A stretch of DNA of 64,000 bases from Hexactinellida sp. DTS-2022 (taxonomy: Eukaryota; Porifera; Hexactinellida), in NCBI GenBank assembly GCA_028753945.1, contig JAPNXP010000001.1, positions 14,002,501-14,066,500 on the forward strand, given 5' to 3'. Positions 42,113 through 52,239 of the stretch are shown here, piece after piece. Each line of letters opens with the position of its first letter. The stretch's first letter is position 1. Below the pieces are notes generated by a model. That model was not told where the DNA came from and searched no databases. It saw only the letters and a list, made by a program, of their open reading frames with translations. The position numbers and the translations under genes were made by a program.

Positions 42113-43222
42113 CTAGCATAGCGTATAATTAGGATAGCGGTTATACAATCTATCATGATACCGCTTGACTATAGGCTTGATGTAACTGTTTATGTTTTCT
42201 AACTTCTTTCTGTCACTGTAATACTTGTAAACAACAACAATGAACATATACAAATAGTTAAAATTAAATATAATTAAGCTAACTAATCTACATGGACGAA
42301 ATATGAAAATTAATGTGAAATGAAAACTAAATTTTATAGTTTTACAAAACCCTTGAAGAAGAGCTGTGGAGCAAAAGTGGTATTTCGGAAAGGAAACTAT
42401 TGAAATCGGTATTTGAAAACCGTGAGCACATAACCATGCAGTAAAGAAGAACAGTGCTATGCCAACCAAGATGGTTGCGATCTTAAAATGGAAACATAGG
42501 TATTTACTATCGAGATATGCTTTATTATCAAAGTAAAATAGACGGATTTCTGTCTCTCTACTTTTGAGAAGCAGATAGAATTTTCTAGAATAATATACAT
42601 ACTGTATAAAGTCAAGAATTGCAAAGAATACAAAAAACACATTTGAAAGAATATTGAATAAATATCGAGTATCATCAGGAAGGATTTGTGGAATTACTAT
42701 ATAGGATGAAGCACGGAAAAGATCTCTCATTACTATATACAATGTCCATCTAATGATGGTATATTTGTATTCTAGCTTCCTATATGCCAACCAAAGGAAC
42801 TTCATGAATAGGCACAGTACAGGGACAAATGAATTTGATTGGGTAACAATGTATTCAGTGGAAAAAGTTGCTAATTTATGTTGATATTTTATCAAACCAG
42901 AGCTCTCATTTGCAAAATATATGAACCAGGAAGGAAGTGACAAGAATATTATGCCTACACTTCGGACAAATTCCATTATTAAAATGATAATTACGAAATT
43001 ATGGATAACACACTTTAACCTGAGGTTCTTAAGATGGTTCCTAAAAGTGTCCTTCCATAGCATTTCCCGTGGAACTCTCTTTATCTCTCGATACAACTTG
43101 TATCTCCTCCGTACATAGTACACTAATACGAATAGCGTTAGTAGACTTAGTGGGAGAGATAATATTGGTAATAGTAATATGCGTTCTACCTCATATCCAG
43201 TATTATTAACTGATTCTAACAT
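42113..43222 (-). CDS. Orphan seven-transmembrane protein
   Basis: 369 codons in one exon with an intact start and stop. It has NNT (6-8) as an N-terminal glycosylation site, then hydrophobic segments at about 15-36, 73-100, 127-147, 155-180, 188-211, 245-268 and 300-335. The loop after TM1 is long and basic (RRRYKLYREIKRVPREM) and the C-terminal tail is basic. The predicted topology is N-terminus outside, as in GPCRs. No DRY, NPxxY or family signature is seen. It has the same plan as 1-1042 and 44273-45281. Flanking DNA is partly duplicated (41440-41560 resembles 43280-43350 and 43800-43870), which suggests local tandem duplication of this gene family. The ligand is unknown. A lineage-specific receptor is the best guess. 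Confidence 0.75.
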   Translation of the reverse strand: MLESVNNTGYEVERILLLPILSLPLSLLTLFVLVYYVRRRYKLYREIKRVPREMLWKDTFRNHLKNLRLKCVIHNFVIIILIMEFVRSVGIIFLSLPSWFIYFANESSGLIKYQHKLATFSTEYIVTQSNSFVPVLCLFMKFLWLAYRKLEYKYTIIRWTLYIVMRDLFRASSYIVIPQILPDDTRYLFNILSNVFFVFFAILDFIQYVYYSRKFYLLLKSRETEIRLFYFDNKAYLDSKYLCFHFKIATILVGIALFFFTAWLCAHGFQIPISIVSFPKYHFCSTALLQGFCKTIKFSFHFTLIFIFRPCRLVSLIIFNFNYLYMFIVVVYKYYSDRKKLENINSYIKPIVKRYHDRLYNRYPNYTLC

Positions 43223-44272
43223 AGTAATGCTTTTTCTTTTTAATTATTAATGAACAAATGCAGAAGTATTTATATAATTTGCAAAATTTATAGTTTACTG
43301 TAACCAGCCATAATTATTCATGTGTAATCAATTCAGTTAATTCAACGTTAATTAATTCTATAATGTAATGTAATAAAATACCTTACATCTTCTGACATGC
43401 TTTATAACTGCTTAAGATCCTTCCTTAGATCGTCAGGTTTTAAGACCCAATATAGTACTAGAGTAACTGAAAGAGCTTTGGTGCTCTTTTACCGTAAAAG
43501 GAGTTATCCATAAAAGTCTTCGATGTAAGTAGATCTACATACTTTCTTGAAAATCTTACAATCTAAGGACAATGTTTTGTATTTCAGCAAAACATAATTG
43601 CATACTGTCTGGATTTGTAGATCCTTTCAATATGTTTAATAAATAATTGAATTTGAGGTTTGTAAGAACGATTTAAAGCTATTGAACTAATCAGTATTCA
43701 GATGCACGTACTATAATACTAAGTTGTATAATACGTCTTTTATTGGTTACGTATTACGTATAATACGTATAATGTAATACGTATTATACGTACACGTACC
43801 TTACTTATAATATCGAGCTCATGGAATTTGCTTTAACAATTTTCGGATTAATCGTTATTCTTTTATTGTTAATCGAGAGGTTTAGTTTGTAGTATAGTAT
43901 AAATATGATTATTTGCTAGATGTAGTATTTACAACAAGAATTACTAATATTGTATTGAATTTACTTCGAAAACATCCCTGGTTGATCACAGATTTAACGT
44001 ATAATACATACTGATGGATAGCGTATTACGTATAATACGTATTATACGCAATACGCGTATTAAACAACTTAGCTATAGTATAATACGATCTAGTCTTTTT
44101 TTAATATTTGTGTTTAATATTAGTCTCTGTTCGTATAGCTAAAGGGGTTAATATTTTGTGGATTAATATTTGTGGATCCAAATATGATCTATTTCTAATA
44201 CACTTCAGTCAACAATCAGTATAAATAAAGATAATTAAATGAGTAGCTAAGAAATAATCTAAATTAGAAAGG
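43223..44272. other. Intergenic with ACGTATAATACGTATTATACGT palindromes
   Basis: The palindromic run occurs near 43745-43790 and 44024-44055, and also at 41390-41415 in the other flank of the 7TM gene. TTACTTATAA...GAGCTCATGGAATTTGCTT is shared with 41450-41500. No gene. Confidence 0.55.
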
Positions 44273-45281
44273 ATGATCAGTGATTTTATTTACTATGCCA
44301 TTATCGTAATTATTTTGCTAACAATAAATGGACTGGTCTGTGGTTTCTGTTAAGAGAACTTGTCTTTCCAGAAAGTACAAGAGAGCTGCTGAAAGAAATT
44401 TCAGATATGATCCATCAGATTATATTAGCGAACAATACAACTACCATTATCAACTGAGATATGTAAGTATGTACTATTCTTTTTTATTAGTTTTTTTAAG
44501 GGTTTAGTAGCTGTTCTATCATACGCACATATAGTATTAGAAGATCATCATCCCTTTATTGAAGTTAGTATTTATAGACATGCGCTAGAGACCTGTACCA
44601 GTATAAACAACTCAATTATTATAGAATTCCAACTTGTAGAATCTTCAATTCCATTATTGGTCATATTAAGAGCCTTAAGAGATGTTGCTGAATTATTTCT
44701 TGTTGCACTAATAACTTGTTTGATGAGTTACCTGATAAGTAGAATGAAGAAATCTGGTCACATAAATATCAGAAGATTTGTTTGCATTATTTCCATCATA
44801 AGTGTGGCCATATTCCTATCATCATATTATACATTCCCTTCGATCGGATCAAAAAATAACAATTGTTAAAATAAGAGTTGTACCCGTGAAATTGTACATA
44901 CATGTGTAAACCTCCCGAATATGAAGAAAAATTTCAATCCGATAATTTTTGGGTGACGTAAGGCCTCAGAAGTGGCTCAATGTGTCGTCATCTTGTCCAA
45001 AAATAATTTCTCCCCAAAAAGATGGTCGTTGCCCAGTGTTATCTCAAAAAATATAAAAGATAGAGACTCAAAATCAATTGCAAACTTGTTCCTTATCAAA
45101 TTTAGAGTACGACACCGGGTTTAGAATACTAATTTTAAGTAAATCAGTTTACCTCCTGGTTACGACTTTCAATTACACTTTGTTTGTAAGATATATAAGG
45201 AGATTCAAACAAGCTCTCTTGCAGGCAGCAATGGAACGTCTAATACAACACGGACACACTGATATTGGTTATAGCTCATAG
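44273..45281 (+). pseudogene. Broken relative of the orphan 7TM proteins
   Basis: Fragments in shifting frames: MISDFIYYAIIVIILLTING (TM1), then VKRTCLSRKYKRAAERNFRY (basic loop) and QYNYHYQLRYVSMYYSFLLV (TM2). Next come a long segment with ALRDVAELFLVALITCLMSY and IRRFVCIISIISVAIFLSSY ending at a TAA at 44869, and finally LSKSVYLLVTTFNYTLFVRY with a basic tail ending at 45281. The order and spacing match 42113-43222, including FNYLYM/FNYTLF near the last helix. At least three frame breaks are visible. Short introns could explain one of them, but no good splice pairs are seen. Confidence 0.6.
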
Positions 45282-46098
45282 GAACCTCTTTAGCTATACG
45301 ACAGAGACAGAGTACACACTGATATTGGTTATAGCTCATAGGAACCTCTTTTGCTATACGGCAGAGACAGAGTACCCACTGATATTGGTTATAGCTCATA
45401 GGAACCTCTTTAGCTTTACGACAGAGACAGAGTGCACACTGGTATTGGTTATAGCTCATAGGAACCTCTTTAGCTATACGACAGAGACAGAGTACACACT
45501 GATATTGGTTATAGCTCATAGGAACCTCTTTAGCTATACGACAGAGACAGAGTACACACTGATATTGGTTATAGCTCATAGGAACCTCTTTAGCTTTACG
45601 ACAGAGACAGAGTGCACACTGGTATTGGTTATAGCTCATAGGAACCTCTTTAGCTATACGACAGAGACAGAGTACCCACTGATATTGGTTATAGCTCATA
45701 GGAACCTCTTTAGCTTTACGACAGAGACAGAGTGCACACTGGTATTGGTTATAGCTCATAGGAACCTCTTTAGCTATACGACAGAGACAGAGTGCACACT
45801 GGTATTGGTTATAGCTCATAGGAACCTCTTTAGCTATACGACAGAGACAGAGTACACACTGATATTGGTTATAGCTCATAGGAACCTCTTTAGCTATACG
45901 ACAGAGACAGAGTACACACTGATATTGGTTATAGCTCATAGGAACCTCTTTAGCTATACGACAGAGACAGAGTACACACTGATATTGGTTATAGCTCATA
46001 GGAACCTCTTTAGCTATGCAGCAGAGACAGAGTACCCACTGATATTGGCTATAGCTCATAGGAACCTCTTTAGCTATACGACAGAGACAGAGTACCCA
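45257..46098. repeat. 60-bp minisatellite, 14 copies
   Basis: The unit is CACTGATATTGGTTATAGCT and so on to ACGACAGAGACAGAGTACA. The first unit contains the last codons and stop of the 7TM pseudogene (HTDIGYSS-stop), so the array grew from the end of that gene. Long frames on both strands come from the 60-bp period and the near absence of variation, and are not genes. Confidence 0.95.
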
Positions 46099-46593
46099 CT
46101 CTATTTACAGTCCCGATTTTAGACATGCTTAATTATTCTCTATCTATCATTTCAATCATAAAATTAATTTTTCCCCCAAATTGTTTGATGATGACGTAAC
46201 ATAAAAGTGACATCTGCCACTTGGATGCCACATTTAATTAGCGAAGAGAAAATGTAAAATTTGGGCTGTGCTAATCAGTATAGTAAAGCAATTAATTGTA
46301 TTTTGTACCTTTTTGAGATATTTGGTGGTGTAATTATAAATTTGTTGTACAAATAAGGCATTTTGTTTGGTAGGTTTGTTGTTTGTCGGTTTTAGTCAGT
46401 GAAATGAGAATTTATGTTTGTAGTAGCGATTGTATTATATTATACTATACCAATAAAATTCAACCTTACATTTATGTTGTTGGACTATTTAATAGTCATA
46501 CCAATTGCTATTTATAGATCGGGTTGACATATTTTTGCCAACTTCAGTCATACTTGACATACTAAATCCAAACCTGTTATTCAACTATTACGT
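46099..46593. other. Intergenic, no gene seen
   Basis: AT-rich, with TTTGTTTGG-type tracts near 46360-46385. No frame of interest. Confidence 0.5.
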
Positions 46594-46743
46594 ATGCCAC
46601 TTAAAAAACGTTCGCGTGTTGGTAATGATTGTAAACAAACGCCCAATACAGCGAGAAAGCGAATAAAACGGGAAAATGAAACTTACCACCAAAGACAATG
46701 CATAGAAAAGCGTAGTAAACTAGCAGAAGCTAGTATGCAATAA
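46594..46743 (+). CDS. 49-codon basic ORF, possible transposon N-terminus
   Basis: Reads MPLKKRSRVGNDCKQTPNTA, then RKRIKRENETYHQRQCIEKR and SKLAEASMQ. Such Arg/Lys-rich starts with R-x-x-R-x-x-E-x-x-x-x-R-Q spacing resemble the N-termini of some Helitron or PIF1-like transposon proteins, but the match is loose. It ends at TAA with no continuation in frame, so it is a fragment or an independent micropeptide. Confidence 0.25.
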   Translation: MPLKKRSRVGNDCKQTPNTARKRIKRENETYHQRQCIEKRSKLAEASMQ

Positions 46744-46918
46744 GACATTTCGATTTTTTTGTTACAAGAATTATTATGGGACCTCAATCCTTATAAGATA
46801 CCAATATAAAATATGCACAGATTTCTTCATTACTTATTGTTTGTATTGTTTCAAAATACTTGATGTTTATATGTGCCATCGTACTCCCCGCTGTAGTATT
46901 TCTCCTCATTCGGGACAT

Positions 46919-47415
46919 AATTTCCGGAGTGGAACGGTATGGAACGGTACCATTCCAATAAAACTAATTACCTAAATTACGGAACGGGATAGCCCCCCAA
47001 GGTATTGGTTATTATATACTTTAGAAACATTTGGGCTTGCATCCTGATATACTTTTTTTTACTAATGGCTAAATTATGAAGAAAAATTGAAACAAACTGG
47101 CGTAAGCGCGTTTAGGGACCCAAGGGCCGAAATTGCTTGTGTTCTTGTGGGGCCCTAAATCACAAGCGATTTAGGGATCCCGCGTTTTGCAGAGTGAGTA
47201 TATTGTTATAGTCTAATCAATCTTTAGTTGATCTATAGATTCTATACCAGCTCAAGTACCTAAATTAACAATGTAATAACGGATCCAGGGCTTCATTTAG
47301 GGGATGGCTCTCGCCATCCCTTGCACCCCCTACCTTACAGCGTGCTTCCGCGGTCACATCCTCGCCGTCCCTTATTCCTGAAAACCATAATTTTGCCATC
47401 ACTTGAGTCAATGTC
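46919..47415. repeat. Inverted partner of 36470-37078
   Basis: Contains the complements of all segments listed for 36470-37078, minus the MITE at 36617. It also has an extra stretch at about 47315-47365 (GCACCCCCTACCTTACAGCG) absent from the other copy. Together the two copies form a 10-kb-spaced inverted repeat. Confidence 0.8.
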
Positions 47416-47906
47416 TAATTTCCAGTAAGGAACTCTCCTGTTACCTAATGATGCTATGTTCACAGGCTGAATACGACTTTACTAATGCGAAGTTTTGCAA
47501 AGAAATTATCGCTAAGGGAAGCTTCGGACTAGTCTGCAATAAATTGACCTGTGATAAAGCTGCATTCTTAATGGATTCTTTAGAAATTGGAAAGAAGAAA
47601 TACATCGATTTAAGACGGTTATTGCTCTCAGATGTCCAGCTTCCTGGTTACAATCGAATAGCTACCCATCGATCTCAAATCTGCTTGACTAATGACATCT
47701 TTCCAGTCAATCGAGACCATCAGGTAGGCATTGGTATATCTTACAACAAGCTTCTGACTCATACAGTGAACAGAATATTGACTGCTTCTGACATTGACAT
47801 TGCCAGCAATCTGAAGATACGAATTTCAGATGGACTTGACGGCTCGGGCTGTCACCGAGTTTACCAGCAAGCCACTCACCCCGAGATATCAACAATGACG
47901 TCATAA
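47403..47906 (+). CDS. RAG1-like/Transib-like protein fragment (tentative)
   Basis: An open frame of about 167 codons. The start is uncertain: the frame opens with TTG, and an acceptor CACAG near 47466 would give an exon starting AEYDFTNAKFCKEIIAKGSF. Later parts read LQLPGYNRIATHRSQIC-like sequence (with VQ before LPGY), IGISYNKLLTHTVNRIL and LKIRISDGLDGSGCHRVYQQ. The (K)ISDGLDGSG(S/C)H-x-(V/I)Y-x-Q pattern is one I associate with invertebrate proteins annotated RAG1-like, where the first D lies where the first catalytic Asp of RAG1/Transib transposases is expected. The frame stops at 47906 and the rest of the catalytic core is not found downstream. This is from memory of the motif. An alternative is an uncharacterised metazoan family. 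Confidence 0.4.
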   Translation: MSQCLISSKELSCYLMMLCSQAEYDFTNAKFCKEIIAKGSFGLVCNKLTCDKAAFLMDSLEIGKKKYIDLRRLLLSDVQLPGYNRIATHRSQICLTNDIFPVNRDHQVGIGISYNKLLTHTVNRILTASDIDIASNLKIRISDGLDGSGCHRVYQQATHPEISTMTS

Positions 47907-48014
47907 CTTTAACTTCTGAAGTCGTATAAAAAATTTGATTATACCAATAGATTCTAAAGATACGATTTCCCATAGGTAAATAATATAGTTTAGTGCGCTA
48001 TCTTTGACCCAAAT

Positions 48015-48245
48015 AGCTACTTCCAGATTATGACCATTTCGTGCCACTGTGTAGAATTAGATTTAACACTTTCATTTGAACTGAAGTGTTAGTAAACAAA
48101 GGAAATTTGCAACTCTATTGTGGCACAAATGAAACCCAATTTGAAAATTCGTGGAATGTGAAAAGGTGTAGAATTAAAATGTCTATCGAATGCATAGAAA
48201 TTGAATATTCGCGAACTATTTATTGTTCCTTTTCTATCATTAAAC
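48015..48245. repeat. Dispersed repeat, copy at 54965-55150
   Basis: Shares GAACTGAAGTGTTAGTAAAC, GCAACTC-ATTGTGGCACAAA and TCTATCGAATGCATA. Unclassified. Confidence 0.7.
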
Positions 48246-48279
48246 AGGTGTAAAAATGTGTCCCAAAAATGTAATAAAA

Positions 48280-48640
48280 AATCGTGACCCCAGGTGCACA
48301 TCTGTAACCCATGAGACACATATCCTGAAAATTTGGGCTCTTAGTTAATAAAACTCTGTTTTGTGGACGATCTACGGAATGAAAATAATATACCAAGGCA
48401 CTAAGATTAGAACTGGGCCACTATACTATAGTATAGTCGACACAGTAAAAATCAAAAATCGTGACCCCAGGTGCACACCTGTAACCCATGAAACACATAT
48501 CCTGAAAATTTGGGCTCTTAGTTAATTAAACTCTGTTCTGTGTACGATCTACGGACTAATAATAATCGGTAACCAAAGCACTAAGATTAGAACTGGACCA
48601 CTATACTATAGTATAGTCGGCACAGTAAAATCAAAAATCG
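48280..48640. repeat. Tandem pair of a 170-bp dispersed repeat
   Basis: Two copies of CCCAGGTGCACATCTGTAAC and onward, each ending CACTATACTATAGTATAGTC and CACAGTAAAA, at 48283-48450 and 48458-48635. A third copy is at 53922-54105. The CTATACTATAGTATAG end is also found at 35477 and is palindromic. Confidence 0.75.
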
Positions 48641-49158
48641 TGACTCCAGGTGCTGCTAACCAAGGCAGTCATTTCAAACTTTCCCACAGAAAAGTCAACT
48701 CTAGGTATAAGTAAACGCAATCATAGTACTCGGTATTCTCAATTGCATCTTATGCGTAATTATGAACATATAGCCATATCCGTGTTCAAACTACGTAACG
48801 ATAGTTTAAGGAAAATATTATTATAGACAGTTCATTTAATTTTGAGAGAGTAAGAGTTTAAATAATGAATAAAGTATAAATCAGTTAATTAAATATCAAT
48901 CTAGTCTTAAGTTAATACCTCCTTGGATTTAATGAATAAATTATCTATTAAAGTTAACAAAGTACTAATTAGCTAACATTGTTAGAATAATTATTCGTCT
49001 TATTTCCCAAACTAACAAAAAAGTTTTAATTAATATTTTATTCAATCAAAAGTATAATCACAAATAATGGAAACTAAGGTCAAACTGACACCAAAATTTC
49101 ACATAGTTCTAGACGTAGGGGAACAGTACTAATGCTAATTACAAATAGAAAAAGAGCA
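48641..49158. other. Intergenic, no gene seen
   Basis: AT-rich. It includes the 3' flank of the minus-strand DOMON gene, with AATAAA-like sequence on that strand near 49035. Confidence 0.45.
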
Positions 49159-49790
49159 CTACATGTAGATGTAGGAAGCAAACAGTAGGGAAAGCATGGC
49201 AACAATGAACTGGACAGTGGGGATGATTGAGGTACCAGATGAGGTTATAGTAATCTGATCAGTAACACATCTAACAATCATTGAATTACCGTGTTTCTGT
49301 ATATCTGTAATATATTGTCCCCATGCCAGAAGCACGTAGTAGCCGGCAGGTTCACTCAAATCGATAGTAACGGCCGGATTCTGAGAATTGACCGTAACAG
49401 GGATAGTGAAGCTACAGTTCAGGAGGAGTCCATTATTGTAGTTTAGTTATTTGGGAGATTTGTTGGGACGGGAGAGCTTGTGCTGTGGCATAACGCTGTT
49501 GGAAAATAACTTCGGAATTGGCAGTGGCAGAACCATGACATAGGAAGATAATGGATTGTGGCATACTACGAGTTTCAGAAAACCCAATTGCAATCCAGTC
49601 AGCACTGATATGATTATACTGCAACTGGATTAGGATCTCATTGTTACCCTGCGTGAAAATGGTAGCGAGATTGGTAGTAGTGGGGGCGGTAGTTTCTGTG
49701 CATAACCCGTATTGTAAGCATGTTTTAGCCGTGGTATCATATTTCTTATAATTAGAATTTATTTTAAATCTAGCGGAGAGTTAGCCATAT
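49159..49790 (-). CDS. DOMON-domain surface protein with one frame break
   Basis: Minus-strand reading from about 49790: YKKYDTTAKTCLQYGLC, then NEILIQLQYNHISADWIAIG, FSETRSMPQSIIFLCHG, then after a one-base frame break near 49435 NNGLLLNCSFTIPVTV, DLSEPAGYYVLLAWGQY, DIQKHGNSM, and a C-terminal hydrophobic tail (QFIVAMLSLLFASYIYM) to TAG at 49159. W-x-A-(I/V)-G-F-S, M-P and Y-x-L-x-A-W-G...HG are the pattern of DOMON domains as in FRRS1-like proteins, which bind haem or sugar outside the cell. The hydrophobic end suggests a GPI signal or membrane anchor. The signal-peptide exon should lie upstream and was not found. The break may be a true indel or a sequence error. Confidence 0.6.
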
Positions 49791-50213
49791 CTAAAAGTAA
49801 TCTAGAGATATCATAAATTGAGTTGTGAAACAATCAATAGGTTGCGTCGGTAAAGGACAACAGTTTGTTTACTTGTTCCCATGAATTTGTAGAATAAAGT
49901 AATCATAATATAAACTTACATAGTAGTTGTAAATAAAATAATTATTTGCCTCAAGGAGAATAGTATTTTTTTAGCATTCATGAGTACAAAAATAATAATA
50001 CTACATATCATTAAATTATAGTCTCTCGAAAAACTACCTTGGAATCATTTAAACTGTATCCAGATTCTTTTTATGAAATAATCTTTATATTCGAATAATA
50101 TGAATAAGATAGTAAATAACATCAGGAAAGCTAGATACCAAATTTGATATTATTCGAATTAATATAAAGTTTTAAGTAGAAGGTTTGAAGGTTTAAATCG
50201 GTTTAACCAAGCA
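49791..50213. other. Intergenic, possible 5' exon region of the DOMON gene
   Basis: AT-rich, with no signal-peptide exon found by eye. Confidence 0.4.
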
Positions 50214-50396
50214 CAGTTGAAACCGGTTTTTTCTAACCAATTCTTTGCATGGAAATAAAGTAAGAAAAATCCGATAGTTAGAATGAACCGTTTGAAAATA
50301 AAACAAAATTGGAATTTCTTACACACTTAGAATAAGTAGTTAGTTAGAAAAACCGATTAGTAAGAAAACCCGGTGTTAGGAAACCGGTATCAACTG
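50214..50396. mobile_element. Pogo-like MITE, CAGTTGAAACCGG family, uninterrupted
   Basis: Ends CAGTTGAAACCGGTTTTTTC and AACCGGTATCAACTG, with TA on the right. It represents the empty form of 16921-17418. Confidence 0.8.
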
Positions 50397-50599
50397 TATA
50401 ATTACACTTTCTCAGATCCGGCTATAGCCAGGGGAGCCTAGAAGCGCGTAGTTTGTATTTGCTTGCGCCAGGCTGCCGCAGAAATCAGAAACTCCCATAC
50501 ACGTAATACAAAACATAATTTTAGGAGTACAAGATTATTATAGGAATGTCCAACCTAATCCAAGTTTAAACCTTGATTATTCTCTGTATCAGTGCTATC

Positions 50600-51165
50600 T
50601 ATATATGAATTGTTGTTTGTTTGTGTGTTTGTTTGTGTGTTTGTGTGTTTGTCCAGAATTGATTGGAAAGACTACGAGTCCCAGAAAGCTTAAAATTTGT
50701 ATCCTAGGGTAATTTTGTACTGCGACAACGATCTATTGGTTTTTGAAGAGAAATATTCACATTTGAAGGTGACAAAATATGTTAGCCAATTAAATTCGAG
50801 GGTTTGTTAGTATGGATTAGCAGATTTCATCAATAAGTATAAATAGATTGTGCATAATAGAAATATTTTCTGAGGCTCCAATTTGATTGATTGAAAATAA
50901 ATTCATTTAACCAATCAATCATTAGTCTATTCTATTGCCTGTTTTTCTTTAGTATTATTTTAATTCGAGCTTTCTTATCGTGCAAGTGAAATTTATTGAT
51001 CTATTAAAACTCATTATAATGTGATTACTTTTGGGGAGGGAAAGGCCGCGAAGCGGCCGTTAATTGTATCGCGTAGTGCCTAACATGAACGAACAAAAGT
51101 CGCGAAGCGACTTTTGTGAGAGAGTGATCCGTCGCGAAGCGACCGAGACCGAAGGGCTCGTATGA
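50600..51165 (+). mobile_element. Helitron-like repeat with hairpin 3' end, third copy
   Basis: Nearly the same sequence as 30552-31107 from the TTTG tract to GAGACCGAAGGGCTCGTA, including all three GC mini-hairpins. The middle hairpin here reads AAAGTCGC-GAA-GCGACTTT. Confidence 0.65.
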
Positions 51166-51177
51166 TACAAACACTTA

Positions 51178-51330
51178 GGCTTTCATCCAGGCAAAATTAT
51201 GAAATTTGCCTAGATTTAGTTTGTTCGTTTTTTTTTTTGAAATTTTGTATTAAGGATAAGGAATATTTCTATATATTCGCGCGCCTGCAAGCGGGCGACG
51301 TAAGAACCTGGATTAAACCTTGAAAATACT
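51178..51330. mobile_element. CCTAGAT/CCTGGAT MITE family member
   Basis: Ends AGGCTTTCATCCAGGC and ACCTGGATTAAACCTT. Same family as 12835. Confidence 0.6.
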
Positions 51331-51596
51331 CACGTAAACTATATATTCAGGGCTTTTCACGAGTTATTTGATTGACTCGATGACTCGAGTCACCGAATAT
51401 TGTCAAGAGTCAAATGACTCGGTGACTCATCAAAAGCCCTTATTATATTACATTTGATTATACATACAGTGAAATCCAAAAAATAACGAAGTCCAAGGGT
51501 GTTTTTCAGCGGAGTTAGTTATAGGAAGAGTAAATCAACAAATACATTCATCTGGAGAATCGCATTTTCCAATTGGAGATAACCGGTTTAAAAAAA

Positions 51597-51715
51597 TCTA
51601 AAATTGCAGCCTGTGCCGACAGCATGTTCCTTTGGAGGCACTATCACTAAACCACCATCAAAATATAGTGCCACCAAAGGAACATGCGTCGGCACAGGCT
51701 GCAATTTTGGATTTT
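51597..51715. mobile_element. MITE with GCCGACAGCATGTTCCTTTGG arms
   Basis: Left arm AAATTGCAGCCTGTGCCGACA..., right arm GTCGGCACAGGCTGCAATTT. Inner arms GGAGGCACTAT and ATAGTGCC complete a near-perfect hairpin of about 118 bp. Confidence 0.8.
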
Positions 51716-52239
51716 CTTTTCGCCAAGTCATGAACGTCTCATGGTGTTTAGATTCATTTAACAAGTTGTCACGGGACAAAAGAACGATTGTTGAATTTGA
51801 AGATTATTTCTATGTTGAACCATCTTGAGTTTATTGCCATTCATTTATTATTATGTAAAGATACTAAATTATATAAATTGTCTGTAATACCCTTTGCCCT
51901 CCATGTACAAATAAATTTTAATCAATTTGTAATTTTGTACAAGTTTTATGAACAACAACAATAAATATTAACATCATATATCCGTATACAATAAATAACT
52001 AGTTATCAACATAGTTCTTTACCCATTATAACAATCGTAAGATAGTAAATAGATTCATTCTGAATCGAAGCAATTTGTTTACCTATTTGTAAACGTCAAC
52101 AATATGTAAAAATAATAGTTCCGTTAATTGAAAATCAGCATACTTGTTTACTTAGAATGACAAAAGGGATAAAGTTTATATTCCCATTATAAACTCCCCT
52201 ATCACTCCAATACATTTCGGGCACCAACAGACACATAGA
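51716..52239. other. Intergenic with TTTGTTTACCTA repeat remnants
   Basis: 52000-52150 contains GTTTACCTATTTGTAAAC and ATATGTAAAAATAATAG, resembling the 140-bp unit of the foldback element at 14410-15265, so it may be an old relic. No gene. Confidence 0.4.

Noticed and set aside
45205..46122. Two roughly 285-codon frames on opposite strands in the 60-bp minisatellite
   Set aside because: Periodic artefacts of a 60-bp unit. No domain and no start context.
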